Positions 16,157 through 25,595 of a DNA stretch of 40,394 nucleotides are shown in pieces; position 1 is the stretch's first letter, and each line of letters begins with the position of its first letter. The position numbers were made by a program, and so were the translations under genes. This stretch comes from JAAYYM01 sp964483395 (GTDB lineage Bacteria; Bacillota; Clostridia; Lachnospirales; Lachnospiraceae): assembly GCA_964483395.1 (NCBI GenBank), contig CAZABT010000011.1, forward strand, positions 1 to 40,394, written 5' to 3'. Under the pieces are notes generated by a model. The model saw nothing but the letters and a program-made list of their open reading frames with translations. It made no database searches and had not been told where the DNA came from.

Positions 16157-17563
16157 ATGAATACATTTATGAACAAAGATTTTCTATTAGAAACCGAAAC
16201 AGCCAAAAACTTATTCCACACCTATGCAGAAGTAACACCTATACTGGATTATCACTGCCACATTAATCCACAGGAAATCGCAGAAGATAAGCAGTTTGAC
16301 AACATCACACAGGTCTGGCTCGGCGGAGATCACTACAAATGGCGTCTTATGCGCTCAGCAGGTGTCAATGAAAAATATATCACCGGAGACGCTTCTGATA
16401 AGGAAAAATTCTTCAAATGGGCAGAGGTGCTCGGCAATGCGATCGGCAATCCGCTCTTCCATTGGAGTCATCTGGAGCTGCAGAGATACTTCGGATATAT
16501 GGGCGTTCTGAATCAGGATACGGCAGAGGAGGTTTGGAATCTGTGCAATGAAAAGCTGCAGAAGCCTTCCATGTCCGTACGCTCCCTGATCATGCAGTCT
16601 AATGTTACTTTGATCTGTACGACCGATGATCCCATTGATACGCTGGAATGGCATCAGAAAATTGCAGAAGATCAGTCCTTTGAGGTCAAGGTACTGCCTG
16701 CATGGCGTCCGGACAAGGCCATGAACATCGAAAAACCCGATTATCTTGACTACATTACCAAGTTGGCAAACGTAAGCGGTATCCAGATCAACAGCTTCAA
16801 GACTCTGATGGATGCTCTGAGCAACCGCATGGATTTCTTTGCTTCCATGGGCTGCAATGTATCCGACCACGCACTCGAATATGTCATGTATGCACCGGCG
16901 ACAGAAGCAGAGGTCGAAGCCATTTTTGCAAAACGTGCCTCCGGCAGTGCTGTAACACGTGAGGAAGAACTGATGTTCAAGACTGCATTTATGATTGCTG
17001 TCGGCAGACAATACAGCAAACGTAACTGGATTATGCAGCTTCACTATGGCTGCAAGCGCAATAACAACACTCCCATATTCAACCGTATGGGCCCTGATAC
17101 AGGCTATGACTGCATCAGCAACTATGCTCCCTCTGCCCAGATGGCAGATTTTCTGGATGCACTGAACCGTACGGACGAACTGCCTAAGACCATCCTCTAC
17201 AGCCTGAATCCAAATGATAACGAAGCCATTGATTCCATCCTCGGATGCTTTCAGGATTCCACTGCAGTCAGCAAGATTCAGCACGGTTCTGCATGGTGGT
17301 TCAATGACAACAAGAGTGGTATGGAGGAACAGCTCCGCTCTCTCGGAAATCTCGGTTACCTCGCAGGCTTTGTCGGCATGCTGACAGACTCCCGCAGCTT
17401 CGTATCCTATCCGAGACACGAATATTTCAGACGTATCCTCTGCAACTTCCTTGGCAACCTTGTAGAAAATGGAGAATATCCCGCAGATATGAAGGCTCTT
17501 GGAAAAATCGTCAAAAATATCTCCTACTATAATGCTGTAATGTACTTTGGTTTTCCGCTGTAA
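16157..17563 (+). CDS. uxaC: Uronate isomerase (glucuronate/galacturonate isomerase)
   Basis: This 468-residue amidohydrolase-fold UxaC interconverts D-galacturonate and D-tagaturonate, or D-glucuronate and D-fructuronate. It begins with the family-typical FMNKDFLLETETAKNLFH, then DYHCHINPQEIAEDKQF with the metal-ligand His-x-His, VWLGGDHYKWRLMR, LICTTDDPIDTLEWH, and near the C-terminus LTDSRSFVSYPRHEYFRRILCN. Length matches E. coli UxaC (470). It follows the LacI gene with AGGAGG before the ATG. It serves both the uxa branch here and the uxu branch at 26691-29386. Confidence 0.97.
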   Translation: MNTFMNKDFLLETETAKNLFHTYAEVTPILDYHCHINPQEIAEDKQFDNITQVWLGGDHYKWRLMRSAGVNEKYITGDASDKEKFFKWAEVLGNAIGNPLFHWSHLELQRYFGYMGVLNQDTAEEVWNLCNEKLQKPSMSVRSLIMQSNVTLICTTDDPIDTLEWHQKIAEDQSFEVKVLPAWRPDKAMNIEKPDYLDYITKLANVSGIQINSFKTLMDALSNRMDFFASMGCNVSDHALEYVMYAPATEAEVEAIFAKRASGSAVTREEELMFKTAFMIAVGRQYSKRNWIMQLHYGCKRNNNTPIFNRMGPDTGYDCISNYAPSAQMADFLDALNRTDELPKTILYSLNPNDNEAIDSILGCFQDSTAVSKIQHGSAWWFNDNKSGMEEQLRSLGNLGYLAGFVGMLTDSRSFVSYPRHEYFRRILCNFLGNLVENGEYPADMKALGKIVKNISYYNAVMYFGFPL

Positions 17564-17579
17564 AATAGAATCATATACA

Positions 17580-17634
17580 AAGACGGATATACTGTGGTTT
17601 TATCCTTTCATCCACAATATATCCGTCTTTTTTA
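17580..17634 (+). terminator. Rho-independent terminator after uxaC
   Basis: An 11-bp stem AAGACGGATAT/ATATCCGTCTT, extended by TGTGG/CCACA after a small internal loop, is followed by TTTTTT. It separates uxaC from the convergent GGDEF gene, whose own transcripts may also end here. Confidence 0.88.
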
Positions 17635-17642
17635 TGACTGCA

Positions 17643-19554
17643 CTACCTCCTAATAGTATCCCTTCGCCTCTTTTTTGCTTCATACAATACCCGATCTGCC
17701 TGATTCAAAATCGAAACCAATGAGATATTTTCACTGCAATGAAAACAATCAACTCCCACGGACATCTCTATATAGTATGGCTTATCAGATTTCTGATTCA
17801 ATTTCTCATAAGAACTGCGCACTGCATCTACGATCTTCTTCCCATACAAATCGCCTGCCTGTAATACGATTGCAACAAATTCATCTCCGCCAATACGTGC
17901 AACAATGCTGTTCTCACCAATTGTATCCTTTAAAATCCGGGCAGCATTTCTGATGGCATAGTCGCCCTCTATATGTCCATAGGTATCATTGATTTCCTTT
18001 AGGTGATCAAGATCCCCATAGATCAGAGTTGCTTCCTTCCCTTTATTTTCCCTGATGATCTCCAGAGCGCGTTCAATAAAACCACGTCTGTTCAGACAGC
18101 CTGTTAATTCATCATATTCAGAAATAAAACTCAGCACCTCATTTTTCTCATTCAGCATAGTCAGTGTTTCACGATACAGCAATGCCGAGCCAATCTGCAT
18201 ACACAAGAAATTAAACAACTGAATGTCCCCTATTTCTATATCGCACATCAACACGCCAAATTGCTTTTTCCCGGAAAATAAATTGAACAGAAATAGGTTT
18301 CCACAATCCGCTTCCATCTCTTCCAGCAGACCTTCTCCCTTATGTATCTGCATCCGCTTTGCATCTTCAAATATTTCCGGCTCTGCTTCTATTTGTCTGG
18401 CAACACGCAGCAGAGTCTCCGGGCATTTCCACGGTTCCTCCCGTGTCGGAATCACTGGTTTTTCCAGCAGATACAAGTATGTCCTCCTGCTTCCGGACTG
18501 ATAAAGTGTACGCAGTATTTCACAATAAAACTGCTGCTGATCCTCCATGCATTCAGCCAGATTTTCTGCCATGAACGGAACAGCCCACATTTTCCGCGAA
18601 AATTCCCTTCGGTGCGAGATTTCATTCATATAAACCGTATTGCGCACAGTCGAAACACTTTTGGTACATCCGCAGGAATTTCTGCAGCAAAAAGCTGCCT
18701 TCATCACCTGTGAATCCGCCGTATCTCCTCGAATGACTGCATCTGCAAGCAGCAATGCTTTGTAACCGAGCAGTCGAGAATCCTGCTTCACCGTTGTTAG
18801 CGGGGGCTGCATGTATTTTGCATATTTACAGTCATCATAACCCGTAATGGCAATGTCCTTTCCAATGATCAGCCCACGCTGTTCGCATACTGTATAGCAG
18901 GCCTGCGCCATATCATCATTTGCACATACAATCGCTTCTGTATCAGGATGATGTGTCAGCAGGTTTTCTATCTGTCTGGTGACATTGGTCGAATAGTCTC
19001 CATGCTCAAACATATCGTCCGTTACACGCAGTCCGTTTTCCTCCATAACACGCAGATAAGTTTCCAGCCGTTCCTCAGCGTCCGTATTTCCGACCGGCCC
19101 GCCCATAAAAACAATCTTATGATAACCATGATATTTGATCAGATGCTCTACGCACTCCCGCATGCCTGATATGTTTTCAGATATGATATAAGAGCTTCCG
19201 GCTTTCTTCTCCTTCGCCAGAATATAAGGTATACCGTCAAATTTGTGCAGCAATTCCTCTCTGCTGCCCTGATCCGGAAACAATCTGATAGTTCCTCCCG
19301 GAATGATCAAAGCATCGACATCACCCATGCCGGCATAATCATAGATCCTGTTATATTGATGATTATGCTTCTCTGAATCGCTGTGCCAGTGCTCCTCTCC
19401 ACTCTCCAGTATATTATGCGCGCCAAGAAAAAAGCAGCACCTTGACGCCTTTTTCTTCTGCTGCCTGGCATATTCCATTGATAAAGTCTTCCATATGATC
19501 AGAAATCGCATTTCCTGATAAAACACCTATCGTGCACCTGGATTTAATAGCCAT
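17643..19554 (-). pseudogene. Sugar-binding (LacI-like) sensor fused to GGDEF diguanylate cyclase, frameshifted near the N-terminus
   Basis: The C-terminal 160 residues are a GGDEF domain (DELTGCLNRRGF, then ARIGGDEFVAIVL; active-site motif intact), expected to make cyclic di-GMP. Before it is a GAF-like stretch and, first, a periplasmic-binding-like domain of LacI type (VFMGGPVGNTDAEERL, ITGYDDCKYAKYMQPPLTT) with no DNA-binding domain. The natural start is the ATG at 19554: its frame reads CTIGVLSGNAISDHMEDF and on to EEKGVKVLLF. It then meets a run of six As (plus strand 19428-19433) and shifts; removing one base joins it to LGAHNILESGEE. So the gene is broken by one extra base in a homopolymer, or is phase-variable, or contains a sequencing error. 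It is last in the TRAP/two-component operon. Confidence 0.8.
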
Positions 19555-19577
19555 CCTATAACCCCCATACTGCCGTA

Positions 19578-20366
19578 CTATGAGATAATACGTGTTCTTT
19601 GCAGCATTGTACGGTATTCACTGGGTGTCAGACCTGCCACGCGTTTGAATACCTTGGCAAAATAATTGGAATCCTTGTACCCAACCAATTCACTGATTTC
19701 CTTCACATTAACAGCCATATTATCTAAAAGCCGCTTTGCTCTCTCAACTCTGTACTCAGAAAGATATGCTGTAAAATTCTTATCAAAGCATTGTTTAAAC
19801 AGCTTGCAGAAATATGCATCGGAATAATTCATGATACGTGCAACATCCTGTAATGAAATATCCTCCTGATAGTGACTCTGTACAAATTCTAAAATCAGTC
19901 GCTGAGAGGTACTGATCCGAACCGTCTCTGCACTCTCGTCCATGAGCTGTTCCCCTGTCCGCTCCTCTTCGGAAGCTGGTGTATGCCCTCCCTCCTGGAG
20001 CAGTCGCAGCGCTTCATCCATGACTGCGATCACTTCTTCCTCCGAAGCCGGCTTCAGTAGATAATCCAGAGCACGCACCAGAATGGCTTTCTTCGCATAA
20101 GAAAAATCCTCAAAGGCTGTTAAAAATATAATACTGCATTCCTTGTCCTTTTTTCTGATTTCCTCAGCCGCCTCCAGACCATTCACCCCCGGCATCTCAA
20201 TGTCCAGAATGGCAATCCTGCAGCCCTCCTGATGAAAACGCTCAATTGCCTCCCTGCCATTTACCGCCTGTATGATTTCCAACTGATCTCCGTAATTGTT
20301 CCGAAGCATCTTACTGATAATTGTCATTTCTATCGGTTCGTCATCTGCAATCAACACTTTACACAT
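19578..20366 (-). CDS. Response regulator with AraC-type DNA-binding domain (YesN-like)
   Basis: This 262-residue protein has a receiver domain at 1-120 (acidic DDE near 8-10, phospho-acceptor Asp in ILDIEMPGVNGLEA, Thr in FLTAFEDF, Lys in YLLKPAS). The C-terminal AraC helix-turn-helix domain (about 160-258) has ISLQDVARIMNYSDAYFCKLFK and the closing GLTPSEYRTMLQR. It begins 5 bases after the sensor kinase stop, so the two form a two-component pair. The AraC output suggests direct activation of neighbouring uptake and uxu genes. No binding site could be assigned. Confidence 0.93.
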   Translation of the reverse strand: MCKVLIADDEPIEMTIISKMLRNNYGDQLEIIQAVNGREAIERFHQEGCRIAILDIEMPGVNGLEAAEEIRKKDKECSIIFLTAFEDFSYAKKAILVRALDYLLKPASEEEVIAVMDEALRLLQEGGHTPASEEERTGEQLMDESAETVRISTSQRLILEFVQSHYQEDISLQDVARIMNYSDAYFCKLFKQCFDKNFTAYLSEYRVERAKRLLDNMAVNVKEISELVGYKDSNYFAKVFKRVAGLTPSEYRTMLQRTRIIS

Positions 20367-20371
20367 GATTT

Positions 20372-21871
20372 CTATTCCTCACTTTCATGTTGCGGAATGA
20401 CCAGTTTCACGATAGTTCCTTCTCCCTTTCTGCTGGATATCTGAACCTCTCCACCCTGATACATTCTCTGTATCCTCTTGTAGATATTTCCTATGCCAAT
20501 ATGACTGGTATCCTCACTCTGAAAGACCGCTCTGATTCTGTCAAGCTCCTCCTCCGTCATACCGACTCCCGTATCAGCAACACTGAATACAACGTTGCTG
20601 TTTTCCTGCCATGCCCTGATCACGACCTCACCTCCTTCTTCCTTAGGAGAAAGTCCATGTATAATGGCGTTTTCCACCAAAGGCTGAAACGAAAAGATGG
20701 GGACGATGACCTTATTCATATCCACATCACACTCTATGCTATAATTGATGCGGTTTCCAAAACGCATTTTCTGTAAATACATATAATCATTGATGACACG
20801 AATCTCCTGTGCCAGTGTGACCTCCAGTGCCGGCGTCTTCAGATTATAGCGAAACAAAGAACTGAGTGCCTTGATCATCTTCTCTGTTGTCTCAGCACCC
20901 TCTATATTCGCCATCCCACCGATGACATTCAAGGTGTTGAACAGAAAATGTGGATTGATCTGGTTTTTCAGCAGCTCCAGCTTCGTAATCTCCAGATGTC
21001 TCTCTACTTCCAGTCTGCCCACCTCTTCCCGGTGCAGCAGATCCATCACGTTTTTCTTTTCCTCCAATGCCATGATATACTGTCCCGTGGCATACTTCAT
21101 CTTATTAAATGCATTGACCAAATCATTCATCTCATCTGCATTTTCTACAATGACATCTTCTACAAAGAAATCATTTGATGCAACTCTCTTAGAAGCATTG
21201 ACAAGCTGTACAATGGGTACAATGATTGCCCTGTACATCAGCCTTGCCATGACCACGGTCGCACACAGCAGAATCACACCTGCTGCCAGTGCCATCAATG
21301 GAATGCGTCTCAAAAACGGAACTCTCTGCAAATAGACTACATTTTCATCCTCTATCGTGTATCTGATCAGCTCTCTTGCATATTCCTGCAGGAATGCCTG
21401 CATGTCATATACCTCATACAGCCTCTTGACATACTCAGAGTGATTCGCACTCAAGGACAAAATCTGATTTCTTTTTACTTCATAATGCTCATAACAGTTT
21501 CGGATAGACCAGGTCTTTGCATACCGCTCCTCACTCATTGCCGTATACAAAAACGGCAGCCAGGCTACCACCTTTGCACTCCGCTCGCAGGCTGCTGTCA
21601 GCTCTCGTCTTGCCTCATCACTTGGATTCTTAATATAATCCGTAAAACAGCGGCTCTCCGTTTCGATTGCTTCCATATAATCACCGCTGCTGACATTGTC
21701 CTCCAAGACCCCCTGAAAATCATTCAAGGTCGTCTGTACCACCCAAAACGAAAACATGACTGACAAAAAGATAATAAAAAGCACAACACCGGTAAAAACC
21801 CCGATTTTTCTCTTTATCGTCATCGTCAGCCATGCTTCATGCAGCTTCTGCCGCCATTTCATCTTTGCCAT
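20372..21871 (-). CDS. Sensor histidine kinase, YesM-type
   Basis: About 499 residues. A first membrane helix (IGVFTGVVLFIIFLSVMFSF) is followed by an extracytoplasmic domain of about 140 residues, a second helix (LMALAAGVILLCATVVMARL), a HAMP segment (IIVPIVQLVNASKRVASNDF), the His_kinase domain with phospho-acceptor His in QINPHFLFNTLN, and a GHKL ATPase domain (PLVENAIIHGLSP, ADTGVGM, GIGNIYKRI). I prefer the ATG at 21871, which has GAGGAG about 11 bases upstream, over an in-frame start at 21907 inside the previous gene's end. The ligand is unknown; a binding-protein partner is possible given the two SBPs upstream. Confidence 0.92.
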   Translation of the reverse strand: MAKMKWRQKLHEAWLTMTIKRKIGVFTGVVLFIIFLSVMFSFWVVQTTLNDFQGVLEDNVSSGDYMEAIETESRCFTDYIKNPSDEARRELTAACERSAKVVAWLPFLYTAMSEERYAKTWSIRNCYEHYEVKRNQILSLSANHSEYVKRLYEVYDMQAFLQEYARELIRYTIEDENVVYLQRVPFLRRIPLMALAAGVILLCATVVMARLMYRAIIVPIVQLVNASKRVASNDFFVEDVIVENADEMNDLVNAFNKMKYATGQYIMALEEKKNVMDLLHREEVGRLEVERHLEITKLELLKNQINPHFLFNTLNVIGGMANIEGAETTEKMIKALSSLFRYNLKTPALEVTLAQEIRVINDYMYLQKMRFGNRINYSIECDVDMNKVIVPIFSFQPLVENAIIHGLSPKEEGGEVVIRAWQENSNVVFSVADTGVGMTEEELDRIRAVFQSEDTSHIGIGNIYKRIQRMYQGGEVQISSRKGEGTIVKLVIPQHESEE

Positions 21872-21903
21872 GAGGCCGTATTCTCCTCTTCGTGCGCATG
21901 ATG

Positions 21904-22383
21904 TCAATGAAGTGCTTGGTCTGTTTTAGAAAGTACATAGTTCAAAAATTGAGGTTTTTGCTTTCCAAGCACGCGGTTACTGAACAAAAAACCATGTGTT
22001 GCCGTAGAAAAAATAACAATCAAGGTCGGTTTTTTCATAATACGTTTGATTGTATTCCATGGCAAATCGGAACGATTTTCTCCTGCCGTTACATGGACTC
22101 CCTGATCATCAAATCCGATCGTCATCTGCTGCGGCAGACTTGCTACCTGCTTTTTTGCCTGTATGTACAACATCATAGGCTGAATCACCGGAAAGAAACA
22201 GCTTGCAAGTATCAGCAATGCCAAAAGCACCTCATGAACACTTTCTCCAAACCTTACCGTCAGCACGATCATTGCCACGGTAAAAACCACATTACATACG
22301 CCTATTATACTTCCATATGTATTATACATGGCGAGCTGCCAAAAATCAAAAGCAGTTGTTTGATATGCAAACTGATATCTCAT
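21904..22383 (-). CDS. YcxB-like membrane protein
   Basis: This 159-residue protein has two adjacent membrane helices (about 25-48, SIIGVCNVVFTVAMIVLTV; about 53-74, VLLALLILASCFFPVIQPMM). A soluble C-terminal part follows (TIGFDDQGVHVTAGENRSDLPW, then IFSTATHGFLF) that matches the YcxB-like pattern. The function of this family is not known. It sits between dctM (41 bases upstream) and the sensor kinase in the same direction, so it is co-transcribed and may assist sensing or transport. The family call rests on pattern memory. Confidence 0.65.
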   Translation of the reverse strand: MRYQFAYQTTAFDFWQLAMYNTYGSIIGVCNVVFTVAMIVLTVRFGESVHEVLLALLILASCFFPVIQPMMLYIQAKKQVASLPQQMTIGFDDQGVHVTAGENRSDLPWNTIKRIMKKPTLIVIFSTATHGFLFSNRVLGKQKPQFLNYVLSKTDQALH

Positions 22384-22424
22384 CCGAGTTCAACTCCTCT
22401 TTCCAAAAACCTGCTGGCTGTTTC

Positions 22425-23723
22425 TTACATGGATCCGAATACAGATGGAAGCCACATACTGATTGCCGGAATAAAGGTAATCATAAATAATGTCACAAGC
22501 ATACATGCGTAAAACGGCAATGTTGCTTTCACTACACGCTCCATCGGTACCTTGGAAACCGCAGAACCGATAAATAACACCGCTCCTACCGGAGGGGTCA
22601 AAAGACCAATACCACAATTCAGCACGATCATAATACCAAACTGTACCGGATCAATACCGATAGAGGTTGCGATCGGTAACAAAATTGGTGTTGCAATCAG
22701 AATGATCGGAGCCATATCCATAATGCATCCAAGAACCAGAAGAATCAGGTTCAATAAAATTGCAAGTATAATCGGGTTATTGGTAAAGCCGATGATTGCG
22801 CTTGCTGCCAAGTCCGGTACGTGTAAACGTGTCAGGCAGTATCCGAAAATACTTGAGGTTGCAATCAAGATCAAAACAATGGCAAGTGTATCCACACAGG
22901 TTTCAATGGATTTCCATACACCCTTCCAATCAAGTCCCTTGTAAATAAATACACTGACGATCAGACTGTATATAACTGCAATTGCAGCAGATTCTGTCGC
23001 CGTGAACACACCGCCGACAACACCAAATACTACGATCAGCACTGCTGCCAAAGCCCAAAAAGAAACCTTCAACTGTTTAAACAGATTCAGGAGATGGAAC
23101 TTGGAGCCCTTGGGGTACTTTCTCTTTACAGAAATAATGTAAGAGCCAACCATCAATGACAAGGCCAGTAATGCGCCCGGCAAATATCCTGCCAAGAACA
23201 GGCTTCCTACCGAAATACCACCTGCTGTCATCGCATAAATGACCATATTGTGACTTGGCGGTACCAAAAGTCCTTCACAGGATGAGGTGATCGTAACTGC
23301 TGTTGAGAAATCATCATCATAACCCTGCTCCACCATCATCGGGATCATAATACTTCCGATAGATGCTGTATCTGCGGATGCAGAGCCTGAGATTCCACCA
23401 AAGAAATAGGACGCAACAATGTTAACCATTGCCATGCCGCCAGTCATCCATCCGACACAGGCATCGGCCAGAGCAATCAATTTCTCGGATATACCTCCTA
23501 CACCCATCAAGCATCCCATCGTAATGAAAAACGGCACTGCCATCAGGCTGAAGGAACTGATTCCTTTTACCATCTGCTGACAGATAGTCGTCAGCGGCAG
23601 CCCCTGATACAAAAGGCATAAAAGAGAAGACAGTGCCACTGCATACGCAATGGGAAATCTCAGAAATACCATGACGAAAAAGCTGACCAGTAATATTGTA
23701 ATTGCAATTGCTTCCGTACTCAT
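22425..23723 (-). CDS. dctM: TRAP transporter large permease (DctM)
   Basis: This 432-residue protein has about 12 hydrophobic helices and DctM-family landmarks: RFPIAYAVALSSLLCL, SFSLMAVPFFITMGCLM, FFGGISGSASADTASIGSIMIPMM, ESAAIAVIYSL and NCGIGLLTPPVGAVLFIGSAVSKVP. It is the ion-coupled channel subunit of a tripartite sodium/acid symporter. The start overlaps the dctQ stop by 4 bases (ATGA). Uronate as substrate is inferred from the uxu genes upstream. It is complete. Confidence 0.96.
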   Translation of the reverse strand: MSTEAIAITILLVSFFVMVFLRFPIAYAVALSSLLCLLYQGLPLTTICQQMVKGISSFSLMAVPFFITMGCLMGVGGISEKLIALADACVGWMTGGMAMVNIVASYFFGGISGSASADTASIGSIMIPMMVEQGYDDDFSTAVTITSSCEGLLVPPSHNMVIYAMTAGGISVGSLFLAGYLPGALLALSLMVGSYIISVKRKYPKGSKFHLLNLFKQLKVSFWALAAVLIVVFGVVGGVFTATESAAIAVIYSLIVSVFIYKGLDWKGVWKSIETCVDTLAIVLILIATSSIFGYCLTRLHVPDLAASAIIGFTNNPIILAILLNLILLVLGCIMDMAPIILIATPILLPIATSIGIDPVQFGIMIVLNCGIGLLTPPVGAVLFIGSAVSKVPMERVVKATLPFYACMLVTLFMITFIPAISMWLPSVFGSM

Positions 23724-24247
23724 GATTTCGCCTCCTCCTTCACAAAGAATCTTTTGATATGATTGTATACTGCTTCTAATTCAAAAATAACCATGGCGAC
23801 TCCGGCTAGCGGAACGGGAAAATACATCCAGAATCTTGATACTCCCGGCATGCTGACATAAGAACCTTTTCCCCCAATTTCCCTTGCATAGGTCCAGCCT
23901 ACGATAATCATGACCAACGCCAGTATAAATACTGCTACGTCTGCCAGCAGATCCAATGATATGACCATTTTCTTCGGCATATATCTGTCCAGTGCCGTCA
24001 TACGGATATGTGAGTTCTTTCTGATTGCCAATGCTGCTGAAAGAACTGCCATATATGCCATACAGGTCAATACCACTTCCTCACTCCATGCCGGATCCGG
24101 AATGAAAGGAACGTAACGGCCGGTGACTGACATACAGGTGATGAGAACATCTATGACAAGGAGCAGCTTGCACAGCAAAAGAACGAATTTGTAGGTTACG
24201 TCATATGCAGGCTTCAGCTTGTCAATCTTACGAAATAGTTCAGGCAT
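23720..24247 (-). CDS. dctQ: TRAP transporter small permease (DctQ)
   Basis: This protein of 175 residues has four membrane helices (about 20-40, 55-75, 95-118, 135-158) and the DctQ-type segments WSEEVVLTCMAYMAVLSAALAIRKNSHIRM and RFWMYFPVPLAGVAMVIFELE. It works with DctM and the binding protein. AAGGAGG lies 7 bases before the ATG and directly follows the T-run of the hairpin at 24266-24300, so translation could begin just after a partial terminator. Confidence 0.93.
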   Translation of the reverse strand: MPELFRKIDKLKPAYDVTYKFVLLLCKLLLVIDVLITCMSVTGRYVPFIPDPAWSEEVVLTCMAYMAVLSAALAIRKNSHIRMTALDRYMPKKMVISLDLLADVAVFILALVMIIVGWTYAREIGGKGSYVSMPGVSRFWMYFPVPLAGVAMVIFELEAVYNHIKRFFVKEEAKS

Positions 24248-24260
24248 GTCTTACCTCCTT

Positions 24261-24300
24261 AAAAACTCGGGCACAGAACCTTTTTCATCTCTGTGCCCGA
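24261..24300 (-). terminator. Intra-operon terminator/attenuator between dctP and dctQ
   Basis: On the minus strand an 11-bp perfect stem TCGGGCACAGA/TCTGTGCCCGA with a 12-base loop is followed by GTTTTT. It lies within the operon just before dctQ, and should give more binding-protein mRNA than permease mRNA and stabilise the upstream transcript. Confidence 0.85.
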
Positions 24301-24326
24301 ATATGAATGCTGTTCTGTTATGAGTA

Positions 24327-25448
24327 TTACTGCATATCTACAATTTTCTGATACAGTTCCTTGTTATCTGCTGAGGATGTTTCAATGATATCCTTGCAGG
24401 CATCCTGCCATACTGAAATGTCACTTACCTCAACTACATTGACGCCATCTGCCTTTAACTGCTCAAGCACCTTATTTTCAGCTTCTTCAGAAATCTGTCT
24501 GTTGTAAGAGGATGCATATTCACCTGCCTGTGTCAGAACATCCTGCTGTTCCGGTGTCAGCTTATCCCATGCTTCATCCGTAATGATGACCTGAATTGCT
24601 CCAAGTGTATGTCCGTCCAAAATCAGATTCGGTGCAACTTCATCAAATGCATTTGATTTGTAATTTGCGATCGGCTGCTCAGCACCATCTACAACACCTG
24701 TCTGCAATGCTGAATAAAGTTCTCCGAAAGATACGACTGTAGGATAAGCGCCAAGGCCCTCAACCATACCGTTCATAACCGGGTCATTAGATACTCTGAG
24801 CTTCATGCCCTTTAAGTCTTCGATTCCTGCAACAGGCTCCTTTGTAAAGAAATGACGGAAGCCTTCTTCTCCATAAAACAGACCTCTGACGCCACTGCCG
24901 TTTTCGTGAGGCTCAAGCAGGAATTCCGGTGCAAGATCAGATGTAGCGAAATTCCAGAAGTGATCACGGCTTACGAAAGTGAAAGGAATGGATAACAGCT
25001 TTGACTTTTCTCCACCGTAACTTGTAAGTGCAAATGCGGAAATACGAGACATATCAATTGTTCCGCCACCGCCGAGCATAGTATCAAGTACATCATTCTC
25101 TGATCCCAATACACCGCTGGCCTGAACATCGATCGTGATTGCTCCGCCTGATAACTCTTCAACTTTTTCCTTAAATGCGGTAGCTGTCTGACCTACAATC
25201 GTATCTAGCGGATTTACCTCTGCGTATACAAGTGTAACCTCAGGCCCTACCGGTGCAGCTGTATCGGCTGCTGCCTCTGCTGCAGGCTCTTCTGCTGCAG
25301 GTGCTTCCTCTGCTGCGGGTGCCTCTTCTGCTGCAGGTGCTTCTGTTGCTGCGGCTGCTGCAGGCTGTTCCGGTGTTTTAAGTCCGCAGGCACACAATGA
25401 AACTACCATGGCTGCGCTTAAAAGTGCTGCTAATGCTTTCTTCTTCAT
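24327..25448 (-). CDS. dctP: TRAP transporter substrate-binding lipoprotein (DctP family)
   Basis: This 373-residue protein has a lipoprotein signal (MKKKALAALLSAAMVVSLCAC). A low-complexity tether of about 35 residues follows, made of repeated Ala/Glu/Pro units (AAEEAP three times in tandem). The DctP fold begins near TLVYAEVNPLDTIVGQTA; it includes GVLGSENDVLDTMLGGGGTIDMS, the signature GMKLRVSNDPVMNGMVEGLGAYP, and SALQTGVVDGAEQPIANY. The Arg in LRVS is the usual carboxylate clamp for acidic sugars. A promoter with TATAAT lies at 25527-25556. Uronate binding is inferred. Confidence 0.95.
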   Translation of the reverse strand: MKKKALAALLSAAMVVSLCACGLKTPEQPAAAAATEAPAAEEAPAAEEAPAAEEPAAEAAADTAAPVGPEVTLVYAEVNPLDTIVGQTATAFKEKVEELSGGAITIDVQASGVLGSENDVLDTMLGGGGTIDMSRISAFALTSYGGEKSKLLSIPFTFVSRDHFWNFATSDLAPEFLLEPHENGSGVRGLFYGEEGFRHFFTKEPVAGIEDLKGMKLRVSNDPVMNGMVEGLGAYPTVVSFGELYSALQTGVVDGAEQPIANYKSNAFDEVAPNLILDGHTLGAIQVIITDEAWDKLTPEQQDVLTQAGEYASSYNRQISEEAENKVLEQLKADGVNVVEVSDISVWQDACKDIIETSSADNKELYQKIVDMQ

Positions 25449-25526
25449 ATTACCCTCCTATGAGTTGTTAAGAAATTGTTTAATTGTTGCATTTTGTATC
25501 GATTTTCTTGACACACTCATAGTATA

Positions 25527-25556
25527 ATTATAAGTTTGCACAAATAACACCGTAAA
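25527..25556 (-). promoter_or_regulatory. Probable promoter of dctP
   Basis: On the minus strand -35 TTTACG (25551-25556), 18-base spacer, -10 TATAAT (25527-25532), in the 147-base gap between the two binding-protein genes. It would let dctP-dctQ-dctM be expressed apart from uxuA-uxuB. Confidence 0.5.
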
Positions 25557-25595
25557 TTCTTTAGATTCTTAGCAATATTTTAACTTCTTGAATAT

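Noticed and set aside
19434..19526. Start of the GGDEF protein at 19526 in the downstream frame
   Set aside because: Its first 30 residues are out of frame with a good binding-protein N-terminus that begins at 19554; the shift is at the six-base run.
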